Assembly: GCA_035235625.1 (NCBI GenBank)
Contig: CP141144.1
Coordinates: forward strand, 29,385,014-29,449,013
DNA length: 64,000 nucleotides
DNA from: Saururus chinensis
Lineage: Eukaryota > Streptophyta > Magnoliopsida > Piperales > Saururaceae
Direction of reading: 5' to 3'
Shown: positions 1 through 13,250 of the stretch, piece by piece
How the letters are laid out: each line of letters opens with the position of its first letter
Position numbering within the stretch: position 1 is the first letter of the stretch
Notes under the pieces: model-generated
What the model saw: the letters and a program-made list of their open reading frames with translations, nothing else
The model's database searches: none
Told to the model about the DNA's origin: nothing
Program-made: the position numbers and the translations under genes

Positions 1-1262
1 ATTATAATCAAGGGAGATCAAAGTTACATATTTGATGATTGTATAAACAAGATAACTACTAAACCTATTGCATGGAGATGGAGAGATCGCCCTTCAAACT
101 CCTCTTGCTGTGGACCAACACTTCCTTGCACCTGCCCAAGGTGCACCAACAAGAGGGGAAAAGGCTCTCTATGTCACCACGTGGAGAGGGAGAGAAGTGG
201 AAAGGCCGGCGGCTCAACCCTCACCGGGGGAGCCATGGCCTAGGCACAAAGAGTGCGAGAGAGGGAGCACCAAGAGAGGGAGAGAGGAGAGTTCACTCTC
301 CTCCATGTCACAAGGGGGAGAGGGGGGGGGGGGGCTGTGAGAGAGAGGGACGTGATGGATGGTGGAGAGGAGATAGAAGCCCCTTTTTGTACCTAGGGCT
401 TCCCCTCCTTAGTTGGGCTCGGGCTTAGTCCCAAATAATCTCATCCGAGTGGTTGTTCTCAAGCAGTGTCACTTTCATGTGTATAGGCTCATGTCCATGA
501 GCCCATGCAAACTGTGCACATACCTCTTGGCCATATTCATGGGGAGGCTGAACCCTATAGTGCTCAAGTCGATCCAACATTATGTCACATACATTTGAGG
601 GCCCACAAGTGTATGCAATATGTGCACTCCTAATATATATAGATTGTGTGCATGCAACTCGGGCCTACCAAACCTAGTTAACATTTACGAGGTCTATGGG
701 TTCACCCCCATATACCTAGATCCCTTGACCCTTAACCAGTTCACCCTAACCGGTCACATGACCAATATGGGCCAAGCCCATAACTTGGTCCAATAGTTGG
801 TGGTAGAGCCACGAATAATAGCATAAGCAAAAGAAGAGGCAGCATAAAACATTTATCTCTTCTAACCAGGGTATCAGGAAACTTATATGCAGCTTCTTAA
901 AGGCACCTAAAGTTTTCAAACCACACAAAAACACTGTTCAACTAGTTTCCCAATTTGGTTGCACTTCATGAAAATATACGAATACAACCATGTATAGCCA
1001 TAGACTTCACAAATATGCATAATGCAATAGATGAATCAAAGAAGGCAAAAATATAATCATATTTCCATGAATTCCAAGTAAAGATTACATGTTACTTACT
1101 TGGCCATCAGAAAGCAAGTTTTGGATCCAATGTACTAGTTAAAATACCTTCACCAATCATAGCTTGACTAGAGTCCTGTACAAAAATAAAAAAAACCAAC
1201 AAATTAGATAGATTGACATTGAAGGAAAAGTAAGTTTGGAGTTCGGGTTTATGATACTACTA
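1..1262. other. No gene recognised; GA-rich then AT-rich sequence
   Basis: I see no conserved protein in this stretch. The first 430 bases are purine-rich on the + strand and include a run of G near 323-332. Short open frames there are low-complexity and overlap one another, so I do not call them. Bases 660-800 have a mixed-composition texture seen in plant LTR or untranslated sequence, but no terminus or PBS could be fixed. The rest is AT-rich intergenic-type DNA. Confidence 0.5.
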
Positions 1263-2513
1263 TAAGATTAATATCCATCTAATGAACCTAGTGGATCACT
1301 ATATTGCTCTTAAAACTAGTACTTTGATAAGTAAGAATTAAGAGTTCTAGCCTCTATGCACAAAATTTTATTTATTGAGCAAAATTAACCTTTTATTCGT
1401 TCAAATGTCACTTATGGAGTATCAATCAATCAATCATCATTCAATCCACACACAAAGATAGCAATTTATGTAGAAAACTCTAACATGGGTAAATAACCAT
1501 GGTAGTTCTAAAGGAACCAATTTAATGTACTAGAAACCAAGACTTTACATTGACACAAACAAACCGTCAACCTTGTTTAGACTCTAATACAAGCTCCTCT
1601 TATTTAGATCGTTGTTGTTTGCCTTCAAGTCTTTTCCCTCAAGTACTTAAGCTTTCTCCTCCTGGCCTTGTCTTCATTTGCTTCTAGTCCTCAACAAGCA
1701 CCTTTTATTGTTTTTACTTTGGCCTTTTTGGAATCTTCAATCTCTCACTAAAGATATGTTGTAACACCTCTTTGAAACCTCTATGTATAAGCTACTTTAA
1801 TTTTAGATTATCTTCTTCAATTCACTATGGATCTTTAACCCAAAGCTCTATGTGAATTCTCCTTTAGAAAACAATAAGCAAATGTGTAAACCTTTTTCTC
1901 TTTTATGCTCTAGGTTTTCCTCCATCAAATTTTGTCATTTCATAACCTTATATAACTTCTTAAGTTCATTTAAGACTTGTACTTTAATAAGTAATGAAAT
2001 TGAAATCGAAATGTCTTAATTTGGGTAACCTATCCTTGAAATAATCGCTCATTCTAAACAACGATCAATTGGTTACAATAATGTGCACGATTCTTCAAGC
2101 GATCGATTGATTACAAGAATGATCGATCGATAGCTCTCAACTTTATTTTGCGCATGGTTGAATCAAGGTGCAATTGATTATTTACTCCTTTGTTATTTGC
2201 AGTGATCAATTCTTCTACCTGTATTTTTACCTTTTGCCTTTTTACCCCAAATCCTTCTAAAATAACTTCTAAAACTTCTACAAATGATTTTTGTATAAAA
2301 ATGTTGATTTGAATATGTTATAAAACCATTCAACATTCTTTAGTCTTATGTCTTAATCAATAAGGCCATGGCTGCTCCTATTTTTTTAAATCTATAAATT
2401 CCAAATCTGACTCAGCCACAATAACCTCAAATCAGATTTTAAGACTTATTATGACATAATTTTAATAAATAAATCAACTTATAAACTAGACATATAACTC
2501 ATATGTTCTTACA
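1263..2513 (-). repeat. 3' LTR of a decayed copia-type retrotransposon
   Basis: This segment is collinear with 5631-6868 over its whole length. Shared landmarks include the cctagtggatcact / cctagcagatcact blocks near the left end and the catatgnctcatat block at the right end. It ends at 2513 with ...ttcttaca, which on the minus strand is the TG start of the LTR. A polypurine tract sits immediately next to it, so this is the 3' LTR of a minus-strand element. The two LTRs differ by many substitutions and small indels, which suggests an old insertion. I could not identify a target-site duplication. Confidence 0.75.
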
Positions 2514-2527
2514 ATCTCCCCCTTTGA
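2514..2527 (-). other. Polypurine tract of the copia-type element
   Basis: On the minus strand this reads caaagggggagat and abuts the LTR start TGTAAGAA. An A-rich then G5-G6 tract followed by AGATTGT is the usual plus-strand priming site of plant copia elements of the SIRE/Maximus type. It fixes the element's orientation as minus. Confidence 0.75.
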
Positions 2528-4779
2528 CCATTTCTTGTTAGAACACTACGCATTTGAAAATAAAAATGAAATTACAACTCTTATCATAGTGCATTGAATT
2601 TCAATTATACAAAATAACTTCACACTACAAAGACTCAACATAGACTCAATTAACTTGAACTTATTTATTTGGAATTGAACTTGAAAAGCCTTGTATAAAC
2701 TTGTACTTATATTGCACATTTAAAATTAAATTTATTTGCATAGCACTATCCAATCAATTACAAAGATAAATACTTTGATTTTTATTAATCACTTCTCTCC
2801 TTTTTTGACATAAATAAACAAAAAATTAAAGTAACAATTAATAAATATGTCAATTAAAAAAATTGGTCAAGTACACAATCATCAAGACATGATACTAAAA
2901 TAATTGTAACATATCACATGTCTATCAACTTTTGACATTGACTTTCCCCCTTAATTATGACAATCATATCTAATGTGGTGAAATATTCACAAAAAGGAAT
3001 ATACCTAAATAATATTGACTCAAGAAACAAGCAAACATAGAATTGAAATTTTCAACAAATTAAGTAACTACATTAGAATTTCATATTAAGAAGAATCATG
3101 TCAATTTTACTTTAAGATAGAAAATATATAAGAAATCAAGACTATATCTAAAAATCTAGGTAATTCTTGTTTTAACTTTGAAATACTCCTTTTCATAAAT
3201 GTCCTTGAAAAACTTCGAGCAATCAAAATTTTATTTTCAAAACATTCAAAAACAAATCATGATAAATTCAAACTCTCAAAAACATTAAATTCTATTGAAA
3301 GCATTGTAAGTTGAGATCAAGAACTCAAATAAAAAATCAAACAATGAAAATAAGCAAAGTTGAGCTCTTTTTGACAATTTTTGAATCAATTCTTTTTTTA
3401 TCTAAGTTTATCCATATATTATGTTCATTAATAGCTCGCCTTAAATCAGTTAACCTCATTGGTATGTGATTGTCAATTTTATTCTATTTTTTAAACACAT
3501 TAATCCTTATTTATTAGTTTTTGAAGAAAAATCACAAATGTAGTCAACTCTTATCTCTTTTAATCTTGAATCTCGCAAGATCACTCTTAACTAAATGAAG
3601 ATAAATTTGTTCAAACTTTAGTAATGACTAAGTTCATATTGTTCGACTCACTTTAAATAGAATCTATGTATATGATTTTCCTAAAAATATAAAAACATTC
3701 AAAAGTTCATAATCAATATGCCCTTGCCTATTTTTGAGTTATGATATTTTTCCTTATTTTATTTTTCTAGGGATTGGCTTTTTCTGAATCCTCTCTGTTT
3801 GTATCATAATATTTTTATTCTTTTCTTTTGCAAGGACAATTTCATTATCTAAACAGATATTAAACTATATAAGAGTTATAAACATTGAAGTACATTACAT
3901 GAAATTTTCTTTTCTTGAAATTCTAAAAAAAAATCTAGCCAAAGATCCTCTAATTTGATTACCTAGACTCCACTAAAGTCCAAACACCTAAGTCAACTTA
4001 TGTTGAAGAATTTTGTCTTGAGGTTCATACTTAAAAGTGATTTGAGTCTCAACATGATATGTAAAATTTTTACAATCATATAATTACCACATCAAACAAA
4101 AGAAAATCAAATTGATCTTTATTCTCCTTGGTGTATTCTTCTCTTAGTTAAGGTATATTTGGCCACATATCATGTTGTTTTTCAACATAAAACAAAATTA
4201 ATCTCAAAATATCTTATGAGCTGAACTTTATCAAAAACAAAAATAAAGCCAATGGAAAAACCAACACTAATTTTTTGTGTTTTTTATCATATTTTAAAAA
4301 TTTGCATTCAAAACCTATGAATTAAAAAGACATGAAAAAAATAAAATGAAATCAAAACAAAAAAATGTGTCCAAAAGATCAAAAGAATTAAATCACGGAC
4401 AAAAAAACAATCTCTTTACTTAGAGATTTGAGGTTCTTTATCAGCGTTGCCTAGCTAACCAATTCTAAGTCAACCTAAGATACACTTGCTCCCCTTATCA
4501 ACTTGAGATCTAAGGTTCTCTAAGACATCCTTGCTAATCTAAATTTATAAAATTTTCTTTTCATTGTCTTAAGTAACCTTCTTAGGTGGAGAAGTGTGTG
4601 TAGAGTGTTTCTTAACCTAAATTTTTTTTATTCTTAGTTTATTATCTTGAGAATTAATGTGGGTTCTTGTTGACTTCTTAGGTAATCTATTCAAATTAAA
4701 ATACCCAATTCTCCTCCGTGTTGGATTTGTACATGACTTGTATACTAAGGTGTTTTAGATTGTACTCTATAGTTTGAAT

Positions 4780-5480
4780 TTAACTAAGTAAGAAAGACTC
4801 ATCTTTATCACCCTTATGATGTCCTCTCTTATGGTTAGACTTTGGACTTTGATTCGTAGGAAGATAGTTAGGTTTTGACACATTGTCACTTTGTGTAACA
4901 ACCTTCTTAGTGTGCATGGGTTCTTTAGCCTTAACAAACTTAGTGGCACCATTGGACTTTGTATAATTAGTCTCATTAAATCCTACTTCTCTTTTATTAC
5001 TACAATCCTCTCTCATGTTGAACATCTTATTCAATTTTTCTTGCCCTAAGGTGAGGGTTTTAAATTTTTCTTGAATTTATTTTAATTCACTCCCTTGATC
5101 TTGAGTCTTCTTCAAGCATGACTTATTTGTCTCTAATTTCTCATGAACTTCATTCTCTAAGAATTTTATCTTACCAAAAAGATTAATTTTCTCATATTTG
5201 AAGGCATCAAACTTCTCATTAATAGAATTATGTTCATTCTCAAAAGACTTAGATTTTCTCCTCTCTTTCTCAAGTTCACTCCTCAAGGTTTTCACCTCTT
5301 TCTCTAGTAATTCTTTATTTTCAGCCAATTGAAATTTTTCAATAAAAATTGATTAAATTATCTCCTCATTCAATTTGACATTCTTCTCTAACTTCTTACA
5401 CTTTTTATTACTTTCAATAACTTGCGTAAAAGGACTTTCAACATCAAAATCCTCATCATCACTATACCAAGAACTAGACA
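4780..5480 (-). pseudogene. gag-like coiled-coil remnant (SIRE/Maximus-like)
   Basis: Read on the minus strand from about 5480, the sequence gives an acidic SDDED stretch. A lysine- and glutamate-rich coiled coil follows (motifs KKCKKLEKNVKLNEE, ELLEKEVKTLRSELEKE, FLENEVHEKLE), then KLNKMFNMRED and TKFVKAKEP. This order of acidic patch, long coiled coil, KLN..M and TKFVK resembles the C-terminal half of gag in SIRE-type copia elements. The frame is interrupted near 5336 and 5076 by stops, so it is a pseudogene. No CCHC knuckle was found. The clade is inferred from motif resemblance only. Confidence 0.5.
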
Positions 5481-5630
5481 TGATGAATCAAATAAACACG
5501 AGAAAACAAATTCAATAAAAAACACCTTTTAAGAAAAACAAACAAGATACTAAAGCACTAGGATGCCAAATCAAATTGATATCATAGAGCAAAATTAAAT
5601 TTTTAATAATTAAACCTCAACTACCAATTA

Positions 5631-6868
5631 TGAATTTAATATTCATCTAATTAACCTAGCAGATCACTAAATTACCCTTAAAACTAGTACTTCAACAAGT
5701 AAAAATTAAGAGTTATAGTTTCTATGCATAGAATTTTATTTATTAAGTGGAATTAACCTTATATTCTCTCATATCACAATCATTAAATATGAAATAATCA
5801 ACCATCATTCAATTCATGCATGTACACAACAATTTACGTGAAAAACCCTAACTCGGATAAAAAATTATGATAGTTCCAAAAGAACCAAATCAATGCACTA
5901 GAAACCAAAACTTTATATTGACACAAGCAAACAACCAACCTTATTTAGACTCTAACATAAGTTCTTCTTGGTTAGATCATTGTTGCTAGCCCTCAAACAA
6001 TTGAAACTTTCTCCTCCCCTTATATTTATATGCTTCTAATTTTCAACAAGCACCTCTTATTGTCATGACTTTGTCATTGTAGAATCTTTAATCTCTCGTT
6101 AAAGATATGCTGCAATACCTCTTTAAAATCTTTGTATATAAGCTCTTTTAGTTGTAAATTATCTTCTTTAATTCACCATGATCTTCAACTCAAATCTCTA
6201 TGTAAATTCTCCTTTAGAAACTAATAAGCAAAGGTGTAAACCTTGATTCTCTTTCCTCTGCTAGGGTTTTGTCTATCAAATTTCATGAGTTTATAACTCA
6301 TATAGCTCCTTAAGTCGGTTTATGGCTTATACTTGAATAAGTAATGAAATTGAAATAAGAATGTCTTAATTTGAGTAACATGTCCTTGAAATGATCAATT
6401 GTTCTAAACAATGATCGATCAATTACTATTTCTAATGTGCATGATTCTTCAAGCAATCAATTGATAACTCTCGGTTTCCTTTTTCTCAGGGCTAAATAAT
6501 GGTGTGATCAATCATTTACTCCTTTGTTATTTGTAGCGATCGATCATTATGATAGTATTGTTACTTTTTTCACTTTTTACCCTATATCCTTCTGAAACCT
6601 CTGAAATCACTACTACTTCTCCAAGTGATTTTTTTATACAAATGTGATCTAAATAAGCTTTCAAACCCTTCAACATTCTTCAATCTTTTGTCTTGATCAT
6701 TAAGGACACATCTGCTCCTATTTTTCAAGTTTATCAATTTCAAATCTGACTCGACCACAACAACCTCAAATTAGATTCTAAGACTTACTGCACACATATG
6801 GTTTCTTAACATAATTTTCACAAAGAAATCAGCCAATAAAATACACATATGACTCATATATTCTTACA
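5631..6868 (-). repeat. 5' LTR of the copia-type element
   Basis: This is the right-hand partner of 1263-2513. It starts at 5631 with tgaattt and ends at 6868 with ttcttaca, giving TG...CA termini on either strand. The flank at 5612-5630 reads TTGGTAG on the minus strand just after the LTR. That is a weak match to the initiator tRNA-Met PBS (TGGTATCAGAGC). Confidence 0.7.
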
Positions 6869-7306
6869 ACCTTCATCCCCCATTTAAAGTAGTCTGGTAA
6901 TTTGTATGCCTTGTATGTATCAACCACTCTCTATGATCTCTCGAGATTCATCTAATTCAAAAAGATCATTATCCTAAAAGGAGAAAATTAAATACAATAA
7001 AAAATCCCCTATTTAGTCTTAACATATTATAAGAATGGAAGTATTTATACGTATTAAATAGGCAACATCTTACAACAAATGTAAGAAACTTGCGATAATA
7101 ATTTAGGAAAGCATGTTTCTTTCTTAGCTTCTTATACTGACTCAAACACCTACTAAAGAGGTGCCAATTGCTAGTTTGACTTGCCAACATTAGACCACTA
7201 ACCTGTTAGAGATTAAAACAAAATTGATTAACCAAATTTCACGTCAATTGCTAGTTTGACTAACCTGTTATAGGCAGTAAAGGCAAATGTATGAATGACA
7301 ATCTTA
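6869..7306. other. Spacer with no gene recognised
   Basis: AT-rich sequence between the copia LTR and the target-site duplication of solo LTR A. Nothing coding or structural was recognised apart from a short local duplication of a caattgctagtttgac block near 7166 and 7246. Confidence 0.5.
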
Positions 7307-7311
7307 CTCTA
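7307..7311. repeat. Left target-site duplication of solo LTR A
   Basis: The sequence CTCTA directly precedes the TGTCATGACC terminus and is repeated exactly after the other terminus. Confidence 0.8.
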
Positions 7312-9196
7312 TGTCATGACCCGGATTTTTAAAAGTCTTTCTAAAATTGCATGAATGGTAGTCACAATTTTTTTTTCTTAAATACAAAACAAACTATTCT
7401 ATTAAATATTCAGGTCATGATAACTGGGGTTTAAAAATATGATTATCAAATCATATGATATTATTACACGTCTCAAAATTCAATCAGAACAACTCATCCA
7501 TCTAAGTACAAGTTCATCAACCGTCTAAAAATAAATAACTAAGTTGACTCTCACACTAATGAAACACTTACGTACCGGAGTTACATAAATGTAGAAACTT
7601 CTTCTTGTGCCTGCCTATTTTGTCTTGTCGTCGCCTGGAGAATCTGCAACAAACCAAACCAAACAACCACAACAACAACAATGGAATATCTACGCCCTCA
7701 AGAGAAGAATTTCCATAAGGACAAAAGATTTTATTAATGTTTTTCGGATTGGGCCAACATCATCCAATGTTAGTTGCCTATGTACTCATCAAACAACATC
7801 TCCAATGTTTCCAACAAGATCGGATCTAGACATAGTTCTGCCTAAAAACTGTACTATACTAAGAAGTATATTATCACCCATGCAATACTTAACTATTTTA
7901 AAGAAACCTACCTTTTATGCAAGTGCTTTAATCATTCCACTTGTCTAATTAACAAGCAATATCAAATATTGTTATTAATTATCTCTCGAACCATTGTTCA
8001 ATAATTAACACTAACAAATCTGTATTCACTTAGAGACAACTCGCCCGTCGAGAAATCTCCTGACATAAGACTCCAACATGCAGAACATCAATATACAGTG
8101 CCATATGTAAAGTAATATACAGAGCACTGAATATAACATAGCTCAAAAACATGGGCTAACCTTTAACCAATAAAGACCAACACAATGCACAAGACAATGG
8201 ACACCGTTAAGGAAACAATGCACTAATTGTTGCCTGAAAATACCGACTCCCACTCAAAGGAGTAATTGTATGCTAATAGAAATCATAGCATCTCTAGAGA
8301 TCCACTTGGATCAGCCATGGGCCTAGAGATGTAGGTACCAGCTGTGCTCATGGACACACTGGCCGAAGGTAGATGAGCCTTCCATGATGCTCAAAAACCT
8401 GATTTGCGCATTTGCAGCGATCCATCGTCCCTAAGAAATGGAGACCAAGAAGGTCTAAATATCCACCATGGCTATTACTATGAGCGTAAACTTTGACTCT
8501 GAGAACATCCCATAACCACCCTCGGTTCATTAACCAAGGTAAAATTCTATGTCAGGGCCCCATTCACTCCATGAACTGGTCCCAACCCTAAAGAGGGTAT
8601 TTTAGTCATTATCTTGATTAGGTGTTTTTCCCCCAATCCAAAGACAACCAAAATCTCTTGATTATTCTTTATTAACCTTAATTTATTTATATAACTTAAC
8701 ACAACAATGATAATCTAAGCATCAGAATAATCAATATGACAAGGACTCAGACTCATGCAAAGATGAACTGACCAATTCAATATTATAATGAAAAGGATCT
8801 GGGGATAAAATGCATAACACAAGTCAGCCACCTAACATGACAAGGTTAGGCTGAAACAATCATCAACATTCACCCTAATATATATCACAATCAAGGCTAA
8901 AATTCAGGGACAAATTATGCTGAATTTTAAAGGCATCTTAGGCTCAAATTCAGAGACTTAAATAAACATGAATATATCATGAACTAAGGCTCAAAAGTTA
9001 GGGATTCAATCAGAAAGATTATAACCTAAATCAAAGCTAAGAATCAAATATTAGGTAGATAATAATGCAACCTAAACTAGGGTTGAAACTTAGATATTCT
9101 CTCAGCATGATTATAACATAAATCAAGGCTGAGAATTTGGTATTACTTTGGCCAAAATAGAGCCTAAAATAAGGCAGCAAAATAGGGATCTAAGTA

Positions 9197-9768
9197 AGCA
9201 AAAGTAGAGCCTACACCAAGGCTTCAAATCAGGGATTTGATTAGCTAAAGTATAGCCTAAAGTAAGGCCATGAATCAGGGATTAAATTGGCCAAAGTATG
9301 GCCTAAAGTCAGGCCACGAATCAGGGATTAAGTTGGCCAAAGTATGGCCTAAAGTCAGGCCATGAATCAGGGAATAAATTGGCCAAAGTATGGCCTAAAG
9401 TAAGGCCACGAATTAGGGATTAAGTTGGCCAAAGTATGGCCTAAAGTAAGGCCATGAATCAGGGATTAAATTGGCCAAAGTATGACCTAAAGTAAGGCAA
9501 TGAATCAGGGATTAAGTTGGCCAAAGTATGGCCTAAAGTCAGGCCACAAATCAAGGATTAAATTGGCCAAAGTACGGCCTAAAGTAAGGCCACAAATCAG
9601 GGATTCAGTTAGCCAAAGTATGGCCTAAAGTCAGGCCACAAATCAGGGAATAAATTGGCCAAAGTATGGCCTAAAGTAAGGCCACGAATTAGGGATTAAG
9701 TTGGCCAAAGTATGGCCTAAAGTAAGGCCACGAATCAGGGATTAAGTTGGCCAAAGTGTGGCCTAAAG
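9197..9768. repeat. 46-bp tandem array in LTR A, split by insertion B
   Basis: Units run ggccaaagtatggcctaaag, then taaggccacgaatcaggg, then attaagtt, repeating every 46 bp or so with a few substitutions. About a dozen units are present here, and the array resumes at 14567-14690 on the far side of LTR B with about three more. Each unit holds two near-palindromic ggcc/gcct boxes. It has no coding capacity. Confidence 0.85.
9764..9768. repeat. Left target-site duplication of LTR B
   Basis: TAAAG before TGTAAGG, repeated exactly after the right terminus. Confidence 0.85.
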
Positions 9769-9899
9769 TGTAAGGTCCCTGATTTTTCTACGATTTTCTG
9801 GATTTTTCTGCCATTTTTCTGGTCATTTTCGGCAGGAAAATGTGACGCTTCAGCGTATGGGTATTTGTGTCTTTTCCTCATATTTATACCCGTAGAGTC

Positions 9900-11720
9900 G
9901 GGTGTGGGGCTTAGTCGCGGGCCACGGGCCTCGCTGCGCGCTTACGGCGCGAATTTTGGAGGTTTGACGCGTAACCAGTAGGTTAACGCGCGTTGGGGAC
10001 GTAAGCGGGAAAAAAAAATAAAGGAGAACAGATAAAAGATCGGGCTCGGCCCGATCTGGATTTCGGATGAACAGTGCCCCCCCCCATTTCCGCCTGTTCA
10101 CTGTGCCCGGCCGCCGCCGGCCGCCGGTGGGCCAGTGGACCGCCGCACAGGCTCCGCCCCGGCGGTGCGACGCCGAGGGGCCACTGCCCCGGCCGCCCAC
10201 GGCCGCGCCGCCCCGACTTTTCCGGTGAGCCCCTTTTCTGTGTATTTTGATTCCGCCGCCGCCGTAGGCCGGCGAGGGCCGGCCGGCCGCCCACGGCTCC
10301 GCCATGGGCCGGCGACGGCGGGAGGCCACTCCCCCCGGCCCCGGACGGCCCCAGCTCCGCCGTCCCGCTCCCTCTCTCTGCTGCCCTGTTTCGCCGCCCG
10401 ACTGTTTCACGCCGTTCCGCCGCCGCCACGGGCCGGCTCGGCCCGACCGGCCGGCCACGGCTTCGCCCTGGGCCGGCGACGGTGAGGAGCCCCTCCTCCC
10501 GGCCCGGTGGGCCTCGGCACCGCCGCCCCACCCTCTTTCCCCCTCTGTTCACTGTTCCGCCGACGGACTGTTTGGGCAAACAGTGGCCGCCGGCGGTGAT
10601 CTGCGGCCGATTCGGCCTTCCCCCAGCCCCGCCTTGCTCCGGCGAAGGCAGTGGACTATACCTCCGTGCCCGATTCAGCCGCCGCCCCCATGGCCGCTCC
10701 GCCCTTACGGGTTTTCTCCGGTCGTCTCCTATTTTTGGCCTGCGTCCGTTTTGGACGTGGTGACTGACGTTATCAGTCGGACGCCGGATTTGATTTAGCG
10801 GACCGTAGTTTGGCTCCGCCCCAGCCCGGTGACACCAGTGGGCCACCCTCTGGGTCTTGTTCAGCCTTGCGGCCTGTAGCTGCAGCTAGTCCACCTTACC
10901 GGCATGTGTGCCGTTGACCCCTCTTGCCCATTTTACGCCGTCGGTACCGGATGGCCTCGGGCAAGAGATTGTATGTCTTACCTTGACAGAAAGTGGACGA
11001 GTTCACCTGCTCAGGCCTTGGCCAGTGACGGCCTCATAGCCTTTGCTCAACCGTGAACCCTCCCCTTGCCCTATACCGTGCGAGATGCACAGCCGCCCGC
11101 ACCATGGGTATTGGTTGTGGGTGGCGATCGGCGATGTCGCCACTTAGATTGGCCACCGCTAAGGGCTTTAGCCCTGTTGGCTTTTGTGGGCCTTGAGTCG
11201 CCCCATTTCCCTCGCCCTTTGGGCCGCGTGTGCATGTGGCCACGCGTGTACTTCTGGGTTTAGGCGCCGCATTCGTGCCGCCTAACCATCGGTTGGCTTT
11301 GCCACCGAGTGGAGTTGACCACTAGAGCTGTCCTCCACCTCTCCTTTGATTCTCGAGCGTTGCCCCACGCTCTCCGCCCTTATGTGGGCCTTTGTTGACC
11401 GGAATCGTCGCCGTTGGGTGCTGTCCACGGCCGATTTCGACGTCTTTGTGGCCGGCTGAGCACGTTTTAGCCACCGGCTGATCTTCAGAGTACACCCTCG
11501 ACCTATGGTCGCACCGCCACTTATGTTGGCCTGAGATTTCTCCCGGCCGCCCTAGTGTGCCGCCGTGGATCGCGGATTTTTACCGCATTGAGTTCTGACA
11601 CTCTGTTTGGCCGTGATAGTTCCGGCGCATCCTAAAATCCTCGGGACAGCAGCTCTCTCAGCCAGGCAACGGTTTTGACTGCCAACTCCGCCGCCGACGC
11701 CGCCACCGTCGGGTGCTCGC
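9900..11720 (+). other. GC-rich, CpG-rich island inside LTR B
   Basis: Composition switches abruptly from AT-rich to strongly GC-rich, with dense CpG and repeated gccg/cggc words (ccgccgccg, ggccggccg). The segment sits in the first half of the LTR. In Tekay/Del-type LTRs that is where U3 promoter sequence would lie, so a promoter role is inferred. Both strands carry long overlapping open frames because stop codons are rare in such sequence. They encode Arg/Pro/Gly/Ala-rich low-complexity peptides and I do not regard them as genes. Confidence 0.6.
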
Positions 11721-11919
11721 CATCGAACGTCATGATTACGAGGTAGGGGAGCTTTGAACTCGTAATTTCATGAAGCATGCTTTGAATGAGTAGCAGCATG
11801 CTAGGATTGTATGATTCCATGCTTGGATGTTAAGTAACGATCCGATTGCATGATGTGCGTGTAAGCATGATTGTATGGCATGATTGATATGCATGAGATG
11901 TATGCATGTTATATGAATG

Positions 11920-12252
11920 TGGATTATGTATGCGCTGGCGATGGCTAGCAAATATGTCAGTATGCTATGTATGGGTTATGCACGTGCTAGTGATGGCTAG
12001 CGTGCATGTTTGAAGTATGTATGAATGTGTGTGTGCACGTGCTAGAGATGACTAGCGTGTACGTTTGATGTATGCATGTGCTAGTGATGGCTAGCGTGCA
12101 TGTTTGATGTATGTGTGAATGGATGCATGTGCTAGTGATGGCTAGCGTGCATGTTTGACGTATGTATGAATGTCTGTGCATGTGCTAGTGATGGCTAGCG
12201 TGCACGTTTGACGTGTGTATGCATGTGCTAGTGATGGCTAGCATGCATGTTT
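11920..12252 (+). repeat. Tandem repeats with core gtgctagtgatggctagcgt
   Basis: Six clear units and one degenerate unit, spaced about 40-55 bp. Each has the core gtgctagtgatggctagcgt followed by a tgcatgtttga tail and a variable tgtatgaatg spacer. The core contains a short inverted repeat around gctag. It lies within LTR B. Confidence 0.8.
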
Positions 12253-13127
12253 GTAAGTTATGTATGTATGACCGTATGTGTATGTTATACGTATGTGTGA
12301 GACATACGTATGTATGATGACTAAGTGGGCAGAGATATGGGCGATGGACAGTAAGAGGTGACAGAAGCTCTGTCTGAAATTGGATGCGGTTGTGTAAGCG
12401 TATGACAGAGGATATGAGTATGACGGGCAAGGATTAGAATTGATCAGTTTGGGGTGGATTGTATGTTGGGCATTTGTCAGACAGTAAGAGTGTTCATAAT
12501 TGTACAAGCATAACGTACAGATTATGAAGTGAAAAGTAAGTATAATAAGTGAGATATAAGTAAGAGGGCGACAACTGGGTTGGCTCTGAGGAGCGTTATT
12601 TGAGGATGTCAGTGTAAGAGGTTTTGGCCATAAGATGGATGGCGAAGTGTAAGACTGTAAGGGTTTGTTGTACGGTGAGTTTTGTCCATGATGTGGACGG
12701 GTAAGTGAAGTCTGCTGCCTTGACGAACTGGGGTTTCGATCGGGCTCAGCTTCGGTGTGATCAGTCGAGGACTGTGAGTTTGTGTGGCATAATTGTACCG
12801 CATAATATACTTAATTCAAACTTGAATTATAAGCACAGCTAATGATAGCGTTGTGAGTTTGAGACCTGAGGGTTCGACGGATTAAGTTCCGTGTTTGAGC
12901 TGGCCGCTGATGAGTTGGCCGAGCGTTTATCATGTCTTGCCATGGTGTTTATCCTGCGGGATGTTGTCTGTGTGCTATGTAGAGCACCGGACGTCTGATG
13001 CTCTGCTGAGAGCGACGTATGTTTCTGATTTGGTCTGTGTGCTGTGTAAGCCCAGACGTTTGATGCTCTGTTGAGAGCGTTGTATGTTTTCGCCCAAGAG
13101 TGGAACTGTATGTTTTCTGCCCAAGAG

Positions 13128-13250
13128 TAGCAATGGTACTATAAGACCTATTATGGTGGGCAATTCTCTGGCACTATAAGACCCATTATGGTGGGCAATT
13201 CTCTGGCACTATAAGACCCATTATGGTGGGCAACTGTATGACCCCTTATG
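13128..13250 (+). repeat. Tandem repeats with core ctataagacc(c)attatggtggg
   Basis: Three units of about 46 bp share gcactataagacccattatg and the tail gtgggcaattctctg. Copy D has a related but diverged series of 'ggcactgtatg' units at 35310-35460. The array lies within LTR B. Confidence 0.75.

Larger units (their letters stand above)
2514..5630 (-). mobile_element. Internal region of the copia-type element, mostly decayed
   Basis: This is the AT-rich region between the two matching LTRs. At about 3.1 kb it is far shorter than a complete copia internal region. Apart from the gag-like remnant near 4780-5480 I recognise no protease, integrase or reverse transcriptase, so pol has been deleted or is decayed past recognition. 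The gag end lies next to the right-hand LTR, as expected for a minus-strand element. Confidence 0.65.

Noticed and set aside
7607-7948. 113-codon + strand frame
   Set aside because: Lies in LTR A; the homologous part of C (44162-44470) has a frame with a different start and end and no domain, and the shared blocks also occur in LTR E as non-coding sequence.
9850-10846. Overlapping open frames of 93-287 codons on both strands
   Set aside because: They lie in the GC-rich island of solo LTR B, overlap in several frames, encode Arg/Pro/Gly/Ala-rich low-complexity peptides, and show no domain.
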